Shown here one piece after another: positions 16,830 through 24,937 of a DNA stretch of 64,000 nucleotides. The position numbers were made by a program, and so were the translations under genes. The notes beneath the pieces are model-generated. The model did no database searches and had not been told where the DNA came from. It saw nothing but the letters and a program-made list of their open reading frames with translations. Position 1 is the stretch's first letter. Each line of letters opens with the position of its first letter. The stretch comes from Streptomyces sp. NBC_01446 (GTDB taxonomy: Bacteria > Actinomycetota > Actinomycetes > Streptomycetales > Streptomycetaceae). The stretch lies in contig NZ_JAPEPO010000001.1 in assembly GCF_026340095.1 (NCBI RefSeq), positions 4,421,501 through 4,485,500 of the forward strand. Reading direction: 5' to 3'.

Positions 16830-16994
16830 GTCTCGACGCTAGCTTCGGTGCCGTGGCCGCCACATCGGGCCTTGGGCCGAGGACGGTCCTAGGACCTGTG
16901 GTGGGTTCCGTCCGGATATGGCGGTGTTCGGGGGTGTTCTCCGTTCAGGAAGTGCAGGGGGCGTGCGCCGGAACACCCCTCAACCCTTCATCTC

Positions 16995-17018
16995 CTCCTG
17001 TGACTTGAGTCACAGGAG
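16995..17018. promoter_or_regulatory. Crp-consensus dyad upstream of cdgB
   Basis: An 11-bp inverted repeat with a two-base centre contains TGTGA-N6-TCACA (16999-17014) and so also GTG-N6-GNCAC, the motif described for Streptomyces Crp. It lies 145-168 bp upstream of the cdgB start in a 333-bp gene-free region. The match is exact; occupancy by Crp is inference. Confidence 0.7.
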
Positions 17019-17028
17019 CCATATTTTG

Positions 17029-17043
17029 TTGACCCTGTGTACC
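17029..17043. promoter_or_regulatory. BldD-like box upstream of cdgB
   Basis: TTGACCCTGTGTACC fits the BldD consensus nTnACnC(A/T)GnGTnAn at every fixed position except the final A. BldD is a c-di-GMP-responsive repressor of developmental genes, and cdgB is a known BldD target in S. coelicolor. A TTGACC hexamer within it could also be a -35, which would make binding directly occlusive. Confidence 0.65.
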
Positions 17044-17162
17044 GGGTGCACAGCTCGCTGTGATTCAGTGGCGGAGACACTGCAAGAAGAGCGTGCACAC
17101 GCACGTGCGGAATCGGCGATCAGAATTCTGGAGTGCTGTCGAGGTCTCGGGGAGAGCTGAGC

Positions 17163-18875
17163 ATGGAGACCGAGTCGGAGCCGTACGTCCGTCTTGCGAC
17201 CCTGCGGCAGCTTCACCAGGTGATGGCGGACATGAACACCGCCCGCAGCCTGGCCGACACCCTGCAGACGGTCTCCGACGGAGTCGTGAACGGCCTCGGA
17301 TACGAGCTGGCCTGCGTCAATCTCGTACGCCCCGACGGTGACCTCGTCGTCGCCGCCTTCTCCGGCGACTCCTCCGCCGAAGCCCTCATCACCGGCCGGG
17401 TCGGCTCCCGCGCCTCCTGGGACCGCCGCCTGTCCATGGGCGAGGCCTGGGGCGACCTGCGGTTCATCCCGCACACCGAGGGCTGGGTCCTCGACGAGGA
17501 CGACGTACCGCAGTGGTTCACCGACGGGCCGCCGCCCCGCTTCGAGGACGAGTGGCACCCCGCGGACCGCCTCTTCGCCCCGATGTACGCCACCGGCGGT
17601 TCCGGGGGCGAACTCCTCGGCGTGATCTCCGCAGACCGCCCGCGCAACGGCAGGCGCCCCGGCGCCTGGGGCCGCGAGGCCCTGCAGATGTACGCCTTCC
17701 AGGCCGCCATCGCCATCAGCAACGCACGGCTGCGCGCCAACATGCAGCGCGCCCTGGTCCGGCTCGAACGCGAGCAGCAGGCCCTGCGCGCCAGCGAGGA
17801 GTCCTTCCGCCAGGCCTTCGAGTACGCCCCCAGCGGCATGGCCATCGCCGAGATGGGCGGCGACCAGCACGGGCGGCTCCTGCGCACGAACGACGCCCTG
17901 TGCCGGCTGCTCAGCCGCCCGGCGTCCGCCATGCGCCGCTACTCGTTCTCCGACCTCGTCCACCCCGAGGACATCGGCACGCTGCTGCGCACCTCCGCCG
18001 AGGGAGGCCGCGCCGAGCTGCGCCTCGGACGGCGCGACGGCACCTATGTCTGGGTGTCCCTGCGGAACTCGGTGGTGGCCGACGCCGCCGACGGGCCGCG
18101 TTTCCTGCTCACCCACGTCGAGGACATCGAGGAGCGCAAGCGCCGCGAGCTGCACCTCGCGCACCGCGCGTCCCACGACTCCCTCACCGGCCTGCCGAAC
18201 TCGGCGGAGCTGCGCTCCCGCCTCTCGGCCCGCCTGTGCCGCCGCCCCCAGCTGCCCGAGCCGAGCGCCGTGGACTCCCTGGACGCGGCGTACGGGGACC
18301 GCACCGGCAGCTCGTACGACACGAACGGGCACGGATTCGACTTCGCGGGGGCCGCCGCTGCCGCCGCGGCCGGCCAGCAGAACGGCGGGTCCGGGCCCTC
18401 CGGCGGGATCTACGACGACTATGGCTTCGATCACCACGTCCACATCGTCGCGCCCGAGGGGGAGACCGATGACGGCACGAAGGGCCTGGCGGTCCTCTTC
18501 TGCGACCTGGACGGCTTCAAGTCGATCAACGACCGGTTCGGGCACCACACCGGAGACGCCGTTCTGATCGAGGTCGCACGGCGTCTGACCAGCGGTGTCC
18601 GTGACGGGGACACCGTCGCCAGGCTCGGCGGCGACGAGTTCGTCGTGCTCGCCGACGGGCTCGGCCGTGCCGACGCACAGGACCTCGCCGTCCGTCTGCG
18701 GAACGCGATCATTCCGCCCATCCGGGTCGATGGAAGGGCCGTCCGTGTGGGCGCCAGTTTCGGCATCGGCTGGGCGCACTGCGGGATGACGGCCGACGAG
18801 GTGTTGAAATCCGCTGACCAGCGGATGTACATCGAGAAACGGTCGCGTGCCAAGCAGCAACGACGGGCCGGATGA
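17163..18875 (+). CDS. cdgB: diguanylate cyclase CdgB (GAF-PAS-GGDEF)
   Basis: The 570-residue cytoplasmic protein has a GAF domain (about 15-165), a coiled linker, a PAS domain (about 205-325, ending HVEDIEERKRRE) and a GGDEF domain (about 335-560). The active site RLGGDEF is intact near 489, and RDGD five residues before it is a complete I-site for product inhibition, so it should make c-di-GMP from two GTP. Architecture and length match S. coelicolor CdgB, which affects aerial development. About 80 Gly/Ala/Ser-rich residues are inserted inside the GGDEF domain. The ATG at 17163 follows GGGGAG; an earlier in-frame GTG is less likely. Confidence 0.88.
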   Translation: METESEPYVRLATLRQLHQVMADMNTARSLADTLQTVSDGVVNGLGYELACVNLVRPDGDLVVAAFSGDSSAEALITGRVGSRASWDRRLSMGEAWGDLRFIPHTEGWVLDEDDVPQWFTDGPPPRFEDEWHPADRLFAPMYATGGSGGELLGVISADRPRNGRRPGAWGREALQMYAFQAAIAISNARLRANMQRALVRLEREQQALRASEESFRQAFEYAPSGMAIAEMGGDQHGRLLRTNDALCRLLSRPASAMRRYSFSDLVHPEDIGTLLRTSAEGGRAELRLGRRDGTYVWVSLRNSVVADAADGPRFLLTHVEDIEERKRRELHLAHRASHDSLTGLPNSAELRSRLSARLCRRPQLPEPSAVDSLDAAYGDRTGSSYDTNGHGFDFAGAAAAAAAGQQNGGSGPSGGIYDDYGFDHHVHIVAPEGETDDGTKGLAVLFCDLDGFKSINDRFGHHTGDAVLIEVARRLTSGVRDGDTVARLGGDEFVVLADGLGRADAQDLAVRLRNAIIPPIRVDGRAVRVGASFGIGWAHCGMTADEVLKSADQRMYIEKRSRAKQQRRAG

Positions 18876-18973
18876 TCTCCTTCCGCGGGTATCGGTGAGG
18901 TCAACGCCACCCCTTCGGACCACTCCCAGCGGGTACGCTCGCCGGGTAAGCGATACGTAGGGAGTGATCAGGG

Positions 18974-19930
18974 ATGGCGCCCGCTGACAACGGCGCGAGC
19001 ACGCCCGAGGACGACGATCCGTTCGGCTATCTGTACGCCGACGGACAGGCGGCCGGGGCGACACCGCCCAGCGGGGGCGGCGGCTACGGCTATCCGGGTC
19101 CCCGGTCCTACCACCAGGTCAGGCCGGTCGGTGAGCGGCAGTACGGGCAGCAGCCCCAGCCGACCGCCGCGCACGGTCAGGCGCCCCAGCAGCAGCCACA
19201 GGCCTACGGCCAGCCGAACGCGCACTACTCGGCCCCCGAGACGCTGCCCGGCGGCGCACCGACCACGGTGACGCCCACGCAGCACGGCGGCGGTGGCGGC
19301 CGGGGGCGGGGGCCCAACACCAAGGGCCTGCTGATCGGCGCGCTCGCCGTCGTGGCGGCCGTGGTCATCGGCATCGGTGTCGCGGTCCTCGGCGGCGACT
19401 CGAACGACGACGCGAAGGGCGACGCGGGCGGCCAGCCGTCCGGTGGCTCCCAGTCGGTCCAGCCGAGCCAGACCGCGTCCAAGAAGGCCGACAAGCCGGT
19501 CGACCTCCCCAAGACGGACGCCAAGGCGCTGAAGCTCGAGGGCGGCACGGCCACCGCGTCGGACGTCCAGGGCGCCAAGGCCGACGGCGGCACCTATGTG
19601 GCCGGCTTCAATCAGGTGGGCGCCAAGCTCACCTGGACGGTCAACGGCATCCCGAAGGACGGCGCGTACAGCCTGCGCGTCAACTACGGCGTGCCCGGCA
19701 AGGACGCCAACGCGACCATCACGGTCAACGGCAAGGTGCAGACCCGCCCGCTCAACATGGAGAACTTCTCCCGCGCCAAGGAAGGCGACTGGGAGAAGGG
19801 GTGGACGAACACCTGGTCCGTCGTCCAGCTCAGCAAGGGCACGAACGCGATCGCGATCTCGTGCGAGCAGGGCAACCAGTGTGACGCCAACTTCGACCAG
19901 ATGTGGCTGGTCAAGGGCACCAACGGCTGA
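18974..19930 (+). CDS. membrane-anchored CBM35-like protein
   Basis: The 318-residue protein has a disordered Gly/Gln/Pro/Tyr-rich cytoplasmic N-terminus (about 1-115), one membrane helix (LLIGALAVVAAVVIGIGVAVL, about 117-137), an Ser/Gln/Lys linker and a C-terminal beta-sandwich of about 130 residues. The last resembles carbohydrate-binding module 35 (LEGGTATAS, YVAGFNQVGAKLTWTV, FDQMWL). Topology implies display of the sugar-binding module outside the cell. The ligand is unknown. AGGGAG lies upstream of the ATG. A shared terminator follows. Confidence 0.7.
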   Translation: MAPADNGASTPEDDDPFGYLYADGQAAGATPPSGGGGYGYPGPRSYHQVRPVGERQYGQQPQPTAAHGQAPQQQPQAYGQPNAHYSAPETLPGGAPTTVTPTQHGGGGGRGRGPNTKGLLIGALAVVAAVVIGIGVAVLGGDSNDDAKGDAGGQPSGGSQSVQPSQTASKKADKPVDLPKTDAKALKLEGGTATASDVQGAKADGGTYVAGFNQVGAKLTWTVNGIPKDGAYSLRVNYGVPGKDANATITVNGKVQTRPLNMENFSRAKEGDWEKGWTNTWSVVQLSKGTNAIAISCEQGNQCDANFDQMWLVKGTNG

Positions 19931-19943
19931 TCGACAGAGCTTG

Positions 19944-19981
19944 CCGACAGCGGCCTGGGGCGTGCCCTAGGCCGCTGTCGG
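19944..19981. terminator. bidirectional terminator
   Basis: A 13-bp perfect stem (19944-19956 with 19969-19981), extended by further G-C pairs, separates two convergent genes and overlaps the last codons of the pfkB-type gene. Confidence 0.78.
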
Positions 19982-20899
19982 CGTCTGTTGTGTCACCGCG
20001 ACCCGGCCGAGCAGTTCCTCGTACGCCGCGCGGTCGAACTCCCCGGCCACCGGGGCCAGTACCGTCGCCGCGGACAGGGCGACCGCGCGGGCCAGGCGGT
20101 CCGGCCACGGCAGGTCTTCCACGTAGCCCGAGAGCAGGCCGGCGACCGCCGAGTCGCCGGCGCCCGTCGGGTTGCCCTTCACCCGGTCCGGGGCGGGGGC
20201 GCGCCAGCTGCCGTCCGGGGTGACCGCGAGGAGGCCCTCAGGGCCCAGTGAGGCGACCACGGAGTGCGCGCCGCGGCGGCGGGCGTCACGGGTGGCGCGC
20301 AGCGGCTCGTGGGAGCCGGTGAGCTCGGCGAGCTCGTCGGAGTTCGGCTTGATGATGTCGGGGCGGGCCGCGAGCCCCCGGCGCAGCGGTTCCCCGGACG
20401 AGTCGAGCAGGACGGGCACGGACGCGGCGCGGGCCGCGCGGACCAGCTGGGCGTACGCGCCGACGGGGACGCCCGGCGGGAGGCTGCCGCACAGGGCCAC
20501 CGCGGACGCGGACGTGAGGAGCTCCTCGTAGGCCTCGGTGAACGCGGACCACTCGGAGGGGGAGACGAGCGGGCCCGGCTCGTTGAGCTGGGTCGTGTCG
20601 CCGGTCGTGGCGTCGACGACCGCGATGGTGCGGCGGGTGGCGCCCGAGACCGGGACGAGTGCGTCCCGGATGCCGGGGGAGTCCACGAGCTGTTCCCTGA
20701 GGGCGCGGCCCGTGCCGCCGCCGGCGAAGCCGGTGACGGTCACGTCGTGGCCGAGCGCGGCGAGCACGCGCGCGACGTTGAGGCCCTTGCCGCCGGGGCG
20801 TTCGGTGACCTTGGTGACGCGGTGCGACGCGTGCGGGTGCAGCGCCGGCACGTCGTAGGTGATGTCGAGCGCGGCGTTCAGTGTGACCGTGAGGATCAC
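19967..20899 (-). CDS. PfkB-family sugar-phosphate kinase (1-phosphofructokinase-like)
   Basis: The 310-residue ribokinase-fold protein begins VILTVTLNAALDITYDV, typical of LacC/FruK. It has signature 1 GGKGLNVARVLAALG and signature 2 with catalytic Asp in GNPTGAGDSAVAGLL. The substrate should be a phosphorylated hexose (fructose 1-P, fructose 6-P or tagatose 6-P). It lies 84 bp downstream of nagA on the same strand, so it may help push GlcNAc-derived fructose 6-phosphate into glycolysis; that link is inference. The GTG at 20899 is preferred to one 15 bases earlier because it gives the family N-terminus. Confidence 0.82.
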   Translation of the reverse strand: MILTVTLNAALDITYDVPALHPHASHRVTKVTERPGGKGLNVARVLAALGHDVTVTGFAGGGTGRALREQLVDSPGIRDALVPVSGATRRTIAVVDATTGDTTQLNEPGPLVSPSEWSAFTEAYEELLTSASAVALCGSLPPGVPVGAYAQLVRAARAASVPVLLDSSGEPLRRGLAARPDIIKPNSDELAELTGSHEPLRATRDARRRGAHSVVASLGPEGLLAVTPDGSWRAPAPDRVKGNPTGAGDSAVAGLLSGYVEDLPWPDRLARAVALSAATVLAPVAGEFDRAAYEELLGRVAVTQQTPTAA

Positions 20900-20983
20900 G
20901 AGACCCCAGCCCACCCCTCAGTTCGGAACTACCTTCAGTAACGCGGCCTGATCATGCCAAAGACCGGGCGGTAGGCCCAGACC

Positions 20984-22129
20984 TCACGCGAGCCGGGGTT
21001 CCACGATCCACCGGCCCTTGCGCATGACGCCCTTGAGCTCGAAGTCCTCGTCGAGGACCACGAGGTCGGCGTCCTTGCCGGGCTCCAGCGAGCCCACCCT
21101 GTCGTCCACGCCGAGGAGGCGGGCCGGGTTGGCGGAGATCGCGCGGACGACGTCCTCGACGGGCAGCTTGTCGATGGTGGCGGCGCGCTTGAACGCGCGG
21201 TCCAGGGTGAGCGTCGAGCCGGCGATCGAGTTGCCCTCGACGAGCCGCGCGACGCTGTCCTTCACCTCGACCTCCAGGGTGCCGAGCATGTAGCGGCCGT
21301 CGCCGAAGCCCGCCGCGTCCATGGCGTCGGTGATGAACGCGACGCGACCGCTGCCCACGTGATGGAACGCCAGCTCCAGGGCGGCCGGGTGCAGATGCGT
21401 GCCGTCGTTGATGAGTTCGACGGTGATCCGCTCGTCCTCCAGGAGCGCCGTGATGGGTCCCGGGGCGCGGTGTCCGACGGCCGGCATGGCGTTGTAGAGG
21501 TGCGTGGCGACGGTGGCGCCCGCGTCGATCGCCTCGACGGTCTGCTCGTACGTGGCGTCGGTGTGGCCGATCGCGGCGATCACGCCGTGCTCGGCGAGGA
21601 GGCGTACGGAGTCGATGCCGCCGGGGAGTTCGGGGGCGAGGGTGAGCATCTTGGCCCGGCCGCGCGCCGCGTCGAGCAGCTTGCGGACCTCGGCCGGGTC
21701 GGGGTCGCGCAGGAGCGTTTCGTCATGGGCGCCCTTGCGGCACGGGGAGATGAACGGGCCCTCGAAGTGGATGCCCGCGATCTCGCCCTGCTCGGCCAGC
21801 TCGGACAGCAGGCCCGCGCGCTGGGTGAGGAAGTCCGTCTCGCCGGTGACGAAGGACGCGACGACCGTCGTGGTGCCGTGCAGGCGGTGCGTGCGGACGC
21901 CCTTGAGGATGTCGTCGATCGATCCCGAGGTGAAGGAGGCCCCGCCGCCGCCGTGGTTGTGCATGTCGACGAAGCCGGGCACGACCCAGTGGCCGGTGAG
22001 ATCGGTGGAGGGGGCGCCGGCCGGCGCGCTGCCGGCGATCCTCGCGCCGTCCACGATCACGCGTCCGTTCTCGACGACGCCGGCCGGCAGGACGACGCGG
22101 GCGCCGGAGAGAACATTCAGAGCGGCCAT
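20984..22129 (-). CDS. nagA: N-acetylglucosamine-6-phosphate deacetylase
   Basis: The 381-residue amidohydrolase has the metal-binding HNHGGGG (DMHNHGGGGASF), HFEGPFISPCRKGAHD, GHTDATYEQ and the catalytic Asp in FITDAMDAAG. It converts GlcNAc-6-P to GlcN-6-P and acetate in the cytoplasm, the committed step of GlcNAc catabolism and of the signal that feeds DasR. It is coupled to nagK by overlapping stop and start codons (TGATG). Confidence 0.95.
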   Translation of the reverse strand: MAALNVLSGARVVLPAGVVENGRVIVDGARIAGSAPAGAPSTDLTGHWVVPGFVDMHNHGGGGASFTSGSIDDILKGVRTHRLHGTTTVVASFVTGETDFLTQRAGLLSELAEQGEIAGIHFEGPFISPCRKGAHDETLLRDPDPAEVRKLLDAARGRAKMLTLAPELPGGIDSVRLLAEHGVIAAIGHTDATYEQTVEAIDAGATVATHLYNAMPAVGHRAPGPITALLEDERITVELINDGTHLHPAALELAFHHVGSGRVAFITDAMDAAGFGDGRYMLGTLEVEVKDSVARLVEGNSIAGSTLTLDRAFKRAATIDKLPVEDVVRAISANPARLLGVDDRVGSLEPGKDADLVVLDEDFELKGVMRKGRWIVEPRLA

Positions 22130-23076
22130 CAGGCGACTACCTCCGTGGAATCGGTGGACCGGGCGAGCAGGTCCCAGGCGAGCAGGCCCGCGCCCAGGCA
22201 GCCGGCGGTGTCCCCGAGGGCCGCCGGGACGATCGTGGGCAGCTTCTGGAACGTCACGCGTTCCTCGACGGCGGCCCGCAGTGGTGTGAACAAGGTTTCC
22301 CCCGCCTCGGCCAGACCGCCACCGATGATCAGGGTGCGCGGGTCCAGCAGAGTGAGCGCCGTGACGAGCCCGTCGGCGAGCGCCTCCACGGCCTCCAGCC
22401 AGACCTGCCGCGCCCTGGGGTCACCGGACTCGACGGCCTTGGCGCAGTCCGCGGCGTCCGCCTCCGGGTCGCCGGTGGCCTCGGCCCAGGCGAGCGAGAC
22501 CGCCGAGGCGGACGCGTAGCGCTCCAGGCAGCCGCGCTGGCCGCAGCTGCAGTCCGTGCCGCCGGGGCGTACGACGATGTGGCCGATCTCGCCGGCCGAG
22601 CCGTGCGCGCCGGGTTCGATGCGGCCGGCGATGCCGATGGCGCCGGCGATGCCCGTGCCGAGCGGTACGAACAGGAAGCGGTCGGCGCCCTTGCCCGCGC
22701 CGAGCCGGCCCTCGCCGAGGCCGCCGGTGCGCACGTCGTGGCCGAGGGCGACGGGGATGCCGTCGAGCCGCTCGCTCAGCAGTCTGCGCATCGGCACGTC
22801 GCGCCAGCCGAGGTTCGACGCGTACAGGGCGATGCCGTGCTCGTCGTCGACGATGCCCGGCACCGCGACGCCGGCCGCGGCGGCCGGCTCCCCGAGGTGT
22901 TCCTCGCCGTACGCGCGCAGGTCGGCGGCGAAGCCGAGTATGGTCTCGACGACCGCGTCGGGCCCGCGCTCGCGGCCGGTGGCGCGCCGTGTCTGGTGGA
23001 GCAGGGTGCCGTCGGCCCCGACCAGCGCGGCCTTCATTCCGGTGCCGCCCACATCGAGGGCGATGACATGTCTCAC
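22129..23076 (-). CDS. nagK: ROK-family N-acetylglucosamine kinase
   Basis: The 315-residue ROK kinase has an ATP-binding DVGGTGMKAALV at the N-terminus, LGHDVRTGGLGE, catalytic-region GTGIAG and the ROK zinc motif CSCGQRGCLERYAS. Next to nagA it most plausibly phosphorylates free GlcNAc from muropeptides or chitin. The GTG at 23074-23076 is chosen for the family N-terminus RHVIALDVGG; a TTG at 23097 is an alternative, and neither has a strong ribosome-binding site. A DasR-like box begins 28 bp upstream. Confidence 0.88.
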   Translation of the reverse strand: MRHVIALDVGGTGMKAALVGADGTLLHQTRRATGRERGPDAVVETILGFAADLRAYGEEHLGEPAAAAGVAVPGIVDDEHGIALYASNLGWRDVPMRRLLSERLDGIPVALGHDVRTGGLGEGRLGAGKGADRFLFVPLGTGIAGAIGIAGRIEPGAHGSAGEIGHIVVRPGGTDCSCGQRGCLERYASASAVSLAWAEATGDPEADAADCAKAVESGDPRARQVWLEAVEALADGLVTALTLLDPRTLIIGGGLAEAGETLFTPLRAAVEERVTFQKLPTIVPAALGDTAGCLGAGLLAWDLLARSTDSTEVVA

Positions 23077-23103
23077 GGGGACAGTCTCGCGCCTCAACCC
23101 GCG

Positions 23104-23119
23104 AGAGGTCTAGTCCACT
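23104..23119. promoter_or_regulatory. DasR-type box (dre) at nagK
   Basis: AGAGGTCTAGTCCACT resembles the DasR operator core TGGTCTAGACCA, with ten of twelve core bases. It starts 28 bp upstream of the nagK GTG, overlapping the promoter/leader. DasR repression relieved by GlcN-6-P is established for nag genes in S. coelicolor. Confidence 0.75.
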
Positions 23120-23200
23120 TGCATGGATCTTGCGTCGATGTGTACGGATGGCGCGTTTCCGCTTTCCCGGCGAAGGCCCGTTGCGGGTGCGAAACCCGTG

Positions 23201-23212
23201 TGGTGTAGACCT
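23201..23212. promoter_or_regulatory. DasR-type box (dre) at the sugar-binding lipoprotein gene
   Basis: TGGTGTAGACCT matches ten of twelve bases of the dre core and sits 73 bp upstream of the GTG at 23285. With the box at 23104, each divergent transcript has its own site. Confidence 0.7.
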
Positions 23213-23284
23213 TATGGCCGGGCCTCGTGAGCATTCCGGGCCCGAAATCCTGACGAGCGACATCAAGAGGGTGGGAAACCGGCT

Positions 23285-24547
23285 GTGCAGCGGCGCATGA
23301 CAGGTCTGACGGCGGCGGTGGCCGCGCTCGGCATGGCGGCGACGCTGGCCGCCTGCGGGGGCCCGGGCTCCGAGGACGTGACCCTGAAGCTGGTGGCCGC
23401 CGACTACGGCGACTCCCCGGCGAACAGCTCCCAGAAGTACTGGGACAAGCTGTCCGCCGCCTTCGAGAAGAAGAACCCCGGCATCAAGGTCGACGTCAGC
23501 GTCTACTCCTGGAACGACGTCGACGCCAAGGTCAAGAAGATGGTCGCGGACGGCCACGCGCCCGACATGGCGCAGATCGGCGCGTACTCCGACTACGCCG
23601 CGAGCGGCAAGCTCTACAGCGCGAACGACCTGCTCTCCATCCCCGTGCAGTCCGACTTCCTGCCGCAGCTCGCCGACGCCGGCGAGGTCTCCCGCGTCCA
23701 GTACGGCATGCCCTTCGCGTCCTCCACGCGGCTGCTGTTCTACAACAAGACCCTCTTCGACAAGGCGGGCCTGACCCCGCCGCAGACCTGGGCCCAGCTC
23801 CAGGCCGACGCCAAGGCCCTCAAGGCGCGCGGCGTGAAGATCCCCTACGCGCTGCCGCTGGGCCCCGAAGAGGCGCAGGCCGAGACCATGATGTGGATGC
23901 TGAGCGGCGGCTCCGGTTACACCGACGACGTCGGCACCTACAGCCTCGACTCCCCGCAGAACGTCAAGACCTTCGAGTGGCTGAAGAACGACCTGGTCGG
24001 CCAAGGGCTCACCGGTCCGACGCCGCCCGCCAAGCTCGACCGCGCGCAGGCCTTCGCGGCCTTCACGCGCGGTGACGTCGGCATGCTCAACGGGCATCCG
24101 ACGCTGATGCAGATGGCCGCCAGGAAGGGCGTGAAGTTCGGCACGGTGCCGATGCCCGGCATCAACGGCAGGGCCCGCTCGACCATGGGCGTCGCCGACT
24201 GGATGATGGCGTTCCGGCAGAACGGCCACAAGGACCAGGTCGGCAAGTTCCTCGACTTCGTCTACAGCGAGAAGAACGTCCTCGACTTCTCGCGCGAGTA
24301 CGACCTCCTGCCGGTCACCAACTCCGCGTCGGACACGATGGCCGACGACAAGCGCGACCAGAAGCTCTGGAAGTTCCTCGGCGAGCTGCAGAACTCGGAG
24401 CTCTACCCCGTCGGCAAGACGTCCTGGGCCCAGGTCAGCGCCGGCGTCAAGCGCGAGATCGGCTCGACCGTCGGTCCCAACGGCAACCCGGGCGCCACCC
24501 TGGGCCGCCTTCAGCGCTCGGCCGACGCGGCGGAGAACGCGGAGTAG
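23285..24547 (+). CDS. ABC-transporter sugar-binding lipoprotein (orphan)
   Basis: The 420-residue family-1 extracellular solute-binding protein has lipobox LAAC (Cys24). Its mature domain carries ligand-pocket features such as ASSTRLLFYNKTLFDKAGL and ADWMMAFRQNG. No permease or ATPase genes are adjacent, so it must use a transporter encoded elsewhere. Its divergence from nagKA and a DasR-like box suggest an amino-sugar or chito-oligosaccharide ligand (inference). GTG start; GGTGGGA lies upstream. Confidence 0.85.
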   Translation: MQRRMTGLTAAVAALGMAATLAACGGPGSEDVTLKLVAADYGDSPANSSQKYWDKLSAAFEKKNPGIKVDVSVYSWNDVDAKVKKMVADGHAPDMAQIGAYSDYAASGKLYSANDLLSIPVQSDFLPQLADAGEVSRVQYGMPFASSTRLLFYNKTLFDKAGLTPPQTWAQLQADAKALKARGVKIPYALPLGPEEAQAETMMWMLSGGSGYTDDVGTYSLDSPQNVKTFEWLKNDLVGQGLTGPTPPAKLDRAQAFAAFTRGDVGMLNGHPTLMQMAARKGVKFGTVPMPGINGRARSTMGVADWMMAFRQNGHKDQVGKFLDFVYSEKNVLDFSREYDLLPVTNSASDTMADDKRDQKLWKFLGELQNSELYPVGKTSWAQVSAGVKREIGSTVGPNGNPGATLGRLQRSADAAENAE

Positions 24548-24557
24548 CGTCGCTGCC

Positions 24558-24890
24558 GTGAGCGAACCGCCGTACGCAGAGTCAGGGCCGGAGTCAGAGG
24601 CAGGGCCAGGACCAGAGCCAGGGCCCGAGCCCGTGCCCGTGCCCGAGTCCGCCGAGGAGACGTCCGGCGCCCTGTCCCCCCGTGAGCAGGGCGTCCTCGC
24701 CCTGGAGCGGCGCGGGTGGGCTTCGGCCGGGGCCAAGGAGCGCGCCGTGCGCGAGGAGCTGGGGCTCGCCCCGGTGCGCTACTACCAGCTGCTCAACGCG
24801 CTCCTCGACGACCCGAGGGCCCTCGCCCACGACCCGGTCACCGTCAACCGGCTGCGCCGGGTACGGGACGCGCGCCGCGAGGAACGCTGA
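24558..24890 (+). CDS. DUF3263-type small protein
   Basis: The 110-residue protein has an N-terminal 38 residues of Glu/Pro/Ser repeats (PEPGPEP, PVPVPE) followed by a compact helix-turn-helix-like domain (LSPREQGVLALERRGW, VREELGLAPVRYYQLLNALLDDP) known in actinobacteria as DUF3263. The domain resembles a sigma-70 region 4 / DNA-binding fold, but activity is unproven. It starts 10 bp after the lipoprotein gene. A TAGCGT hexamer seven bases before the GTG suggests a leaderless promoter of its own. Confidence 0.75.
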   Translation: MSEPPYAESGPESEAGPGPEPGPEPVPVPESAEETSGALSPREQGVLALERRGWASAGAKERAVREELGLAPVRYYQLLNALLDDPRALAHDPVTVNRLRRVRDARREER

Positions 24891-24937
24891 CCCGCACGCC
24901 AGGCGTACGGTCCGCCTCCCGCGGATAGGCTCGGCGC

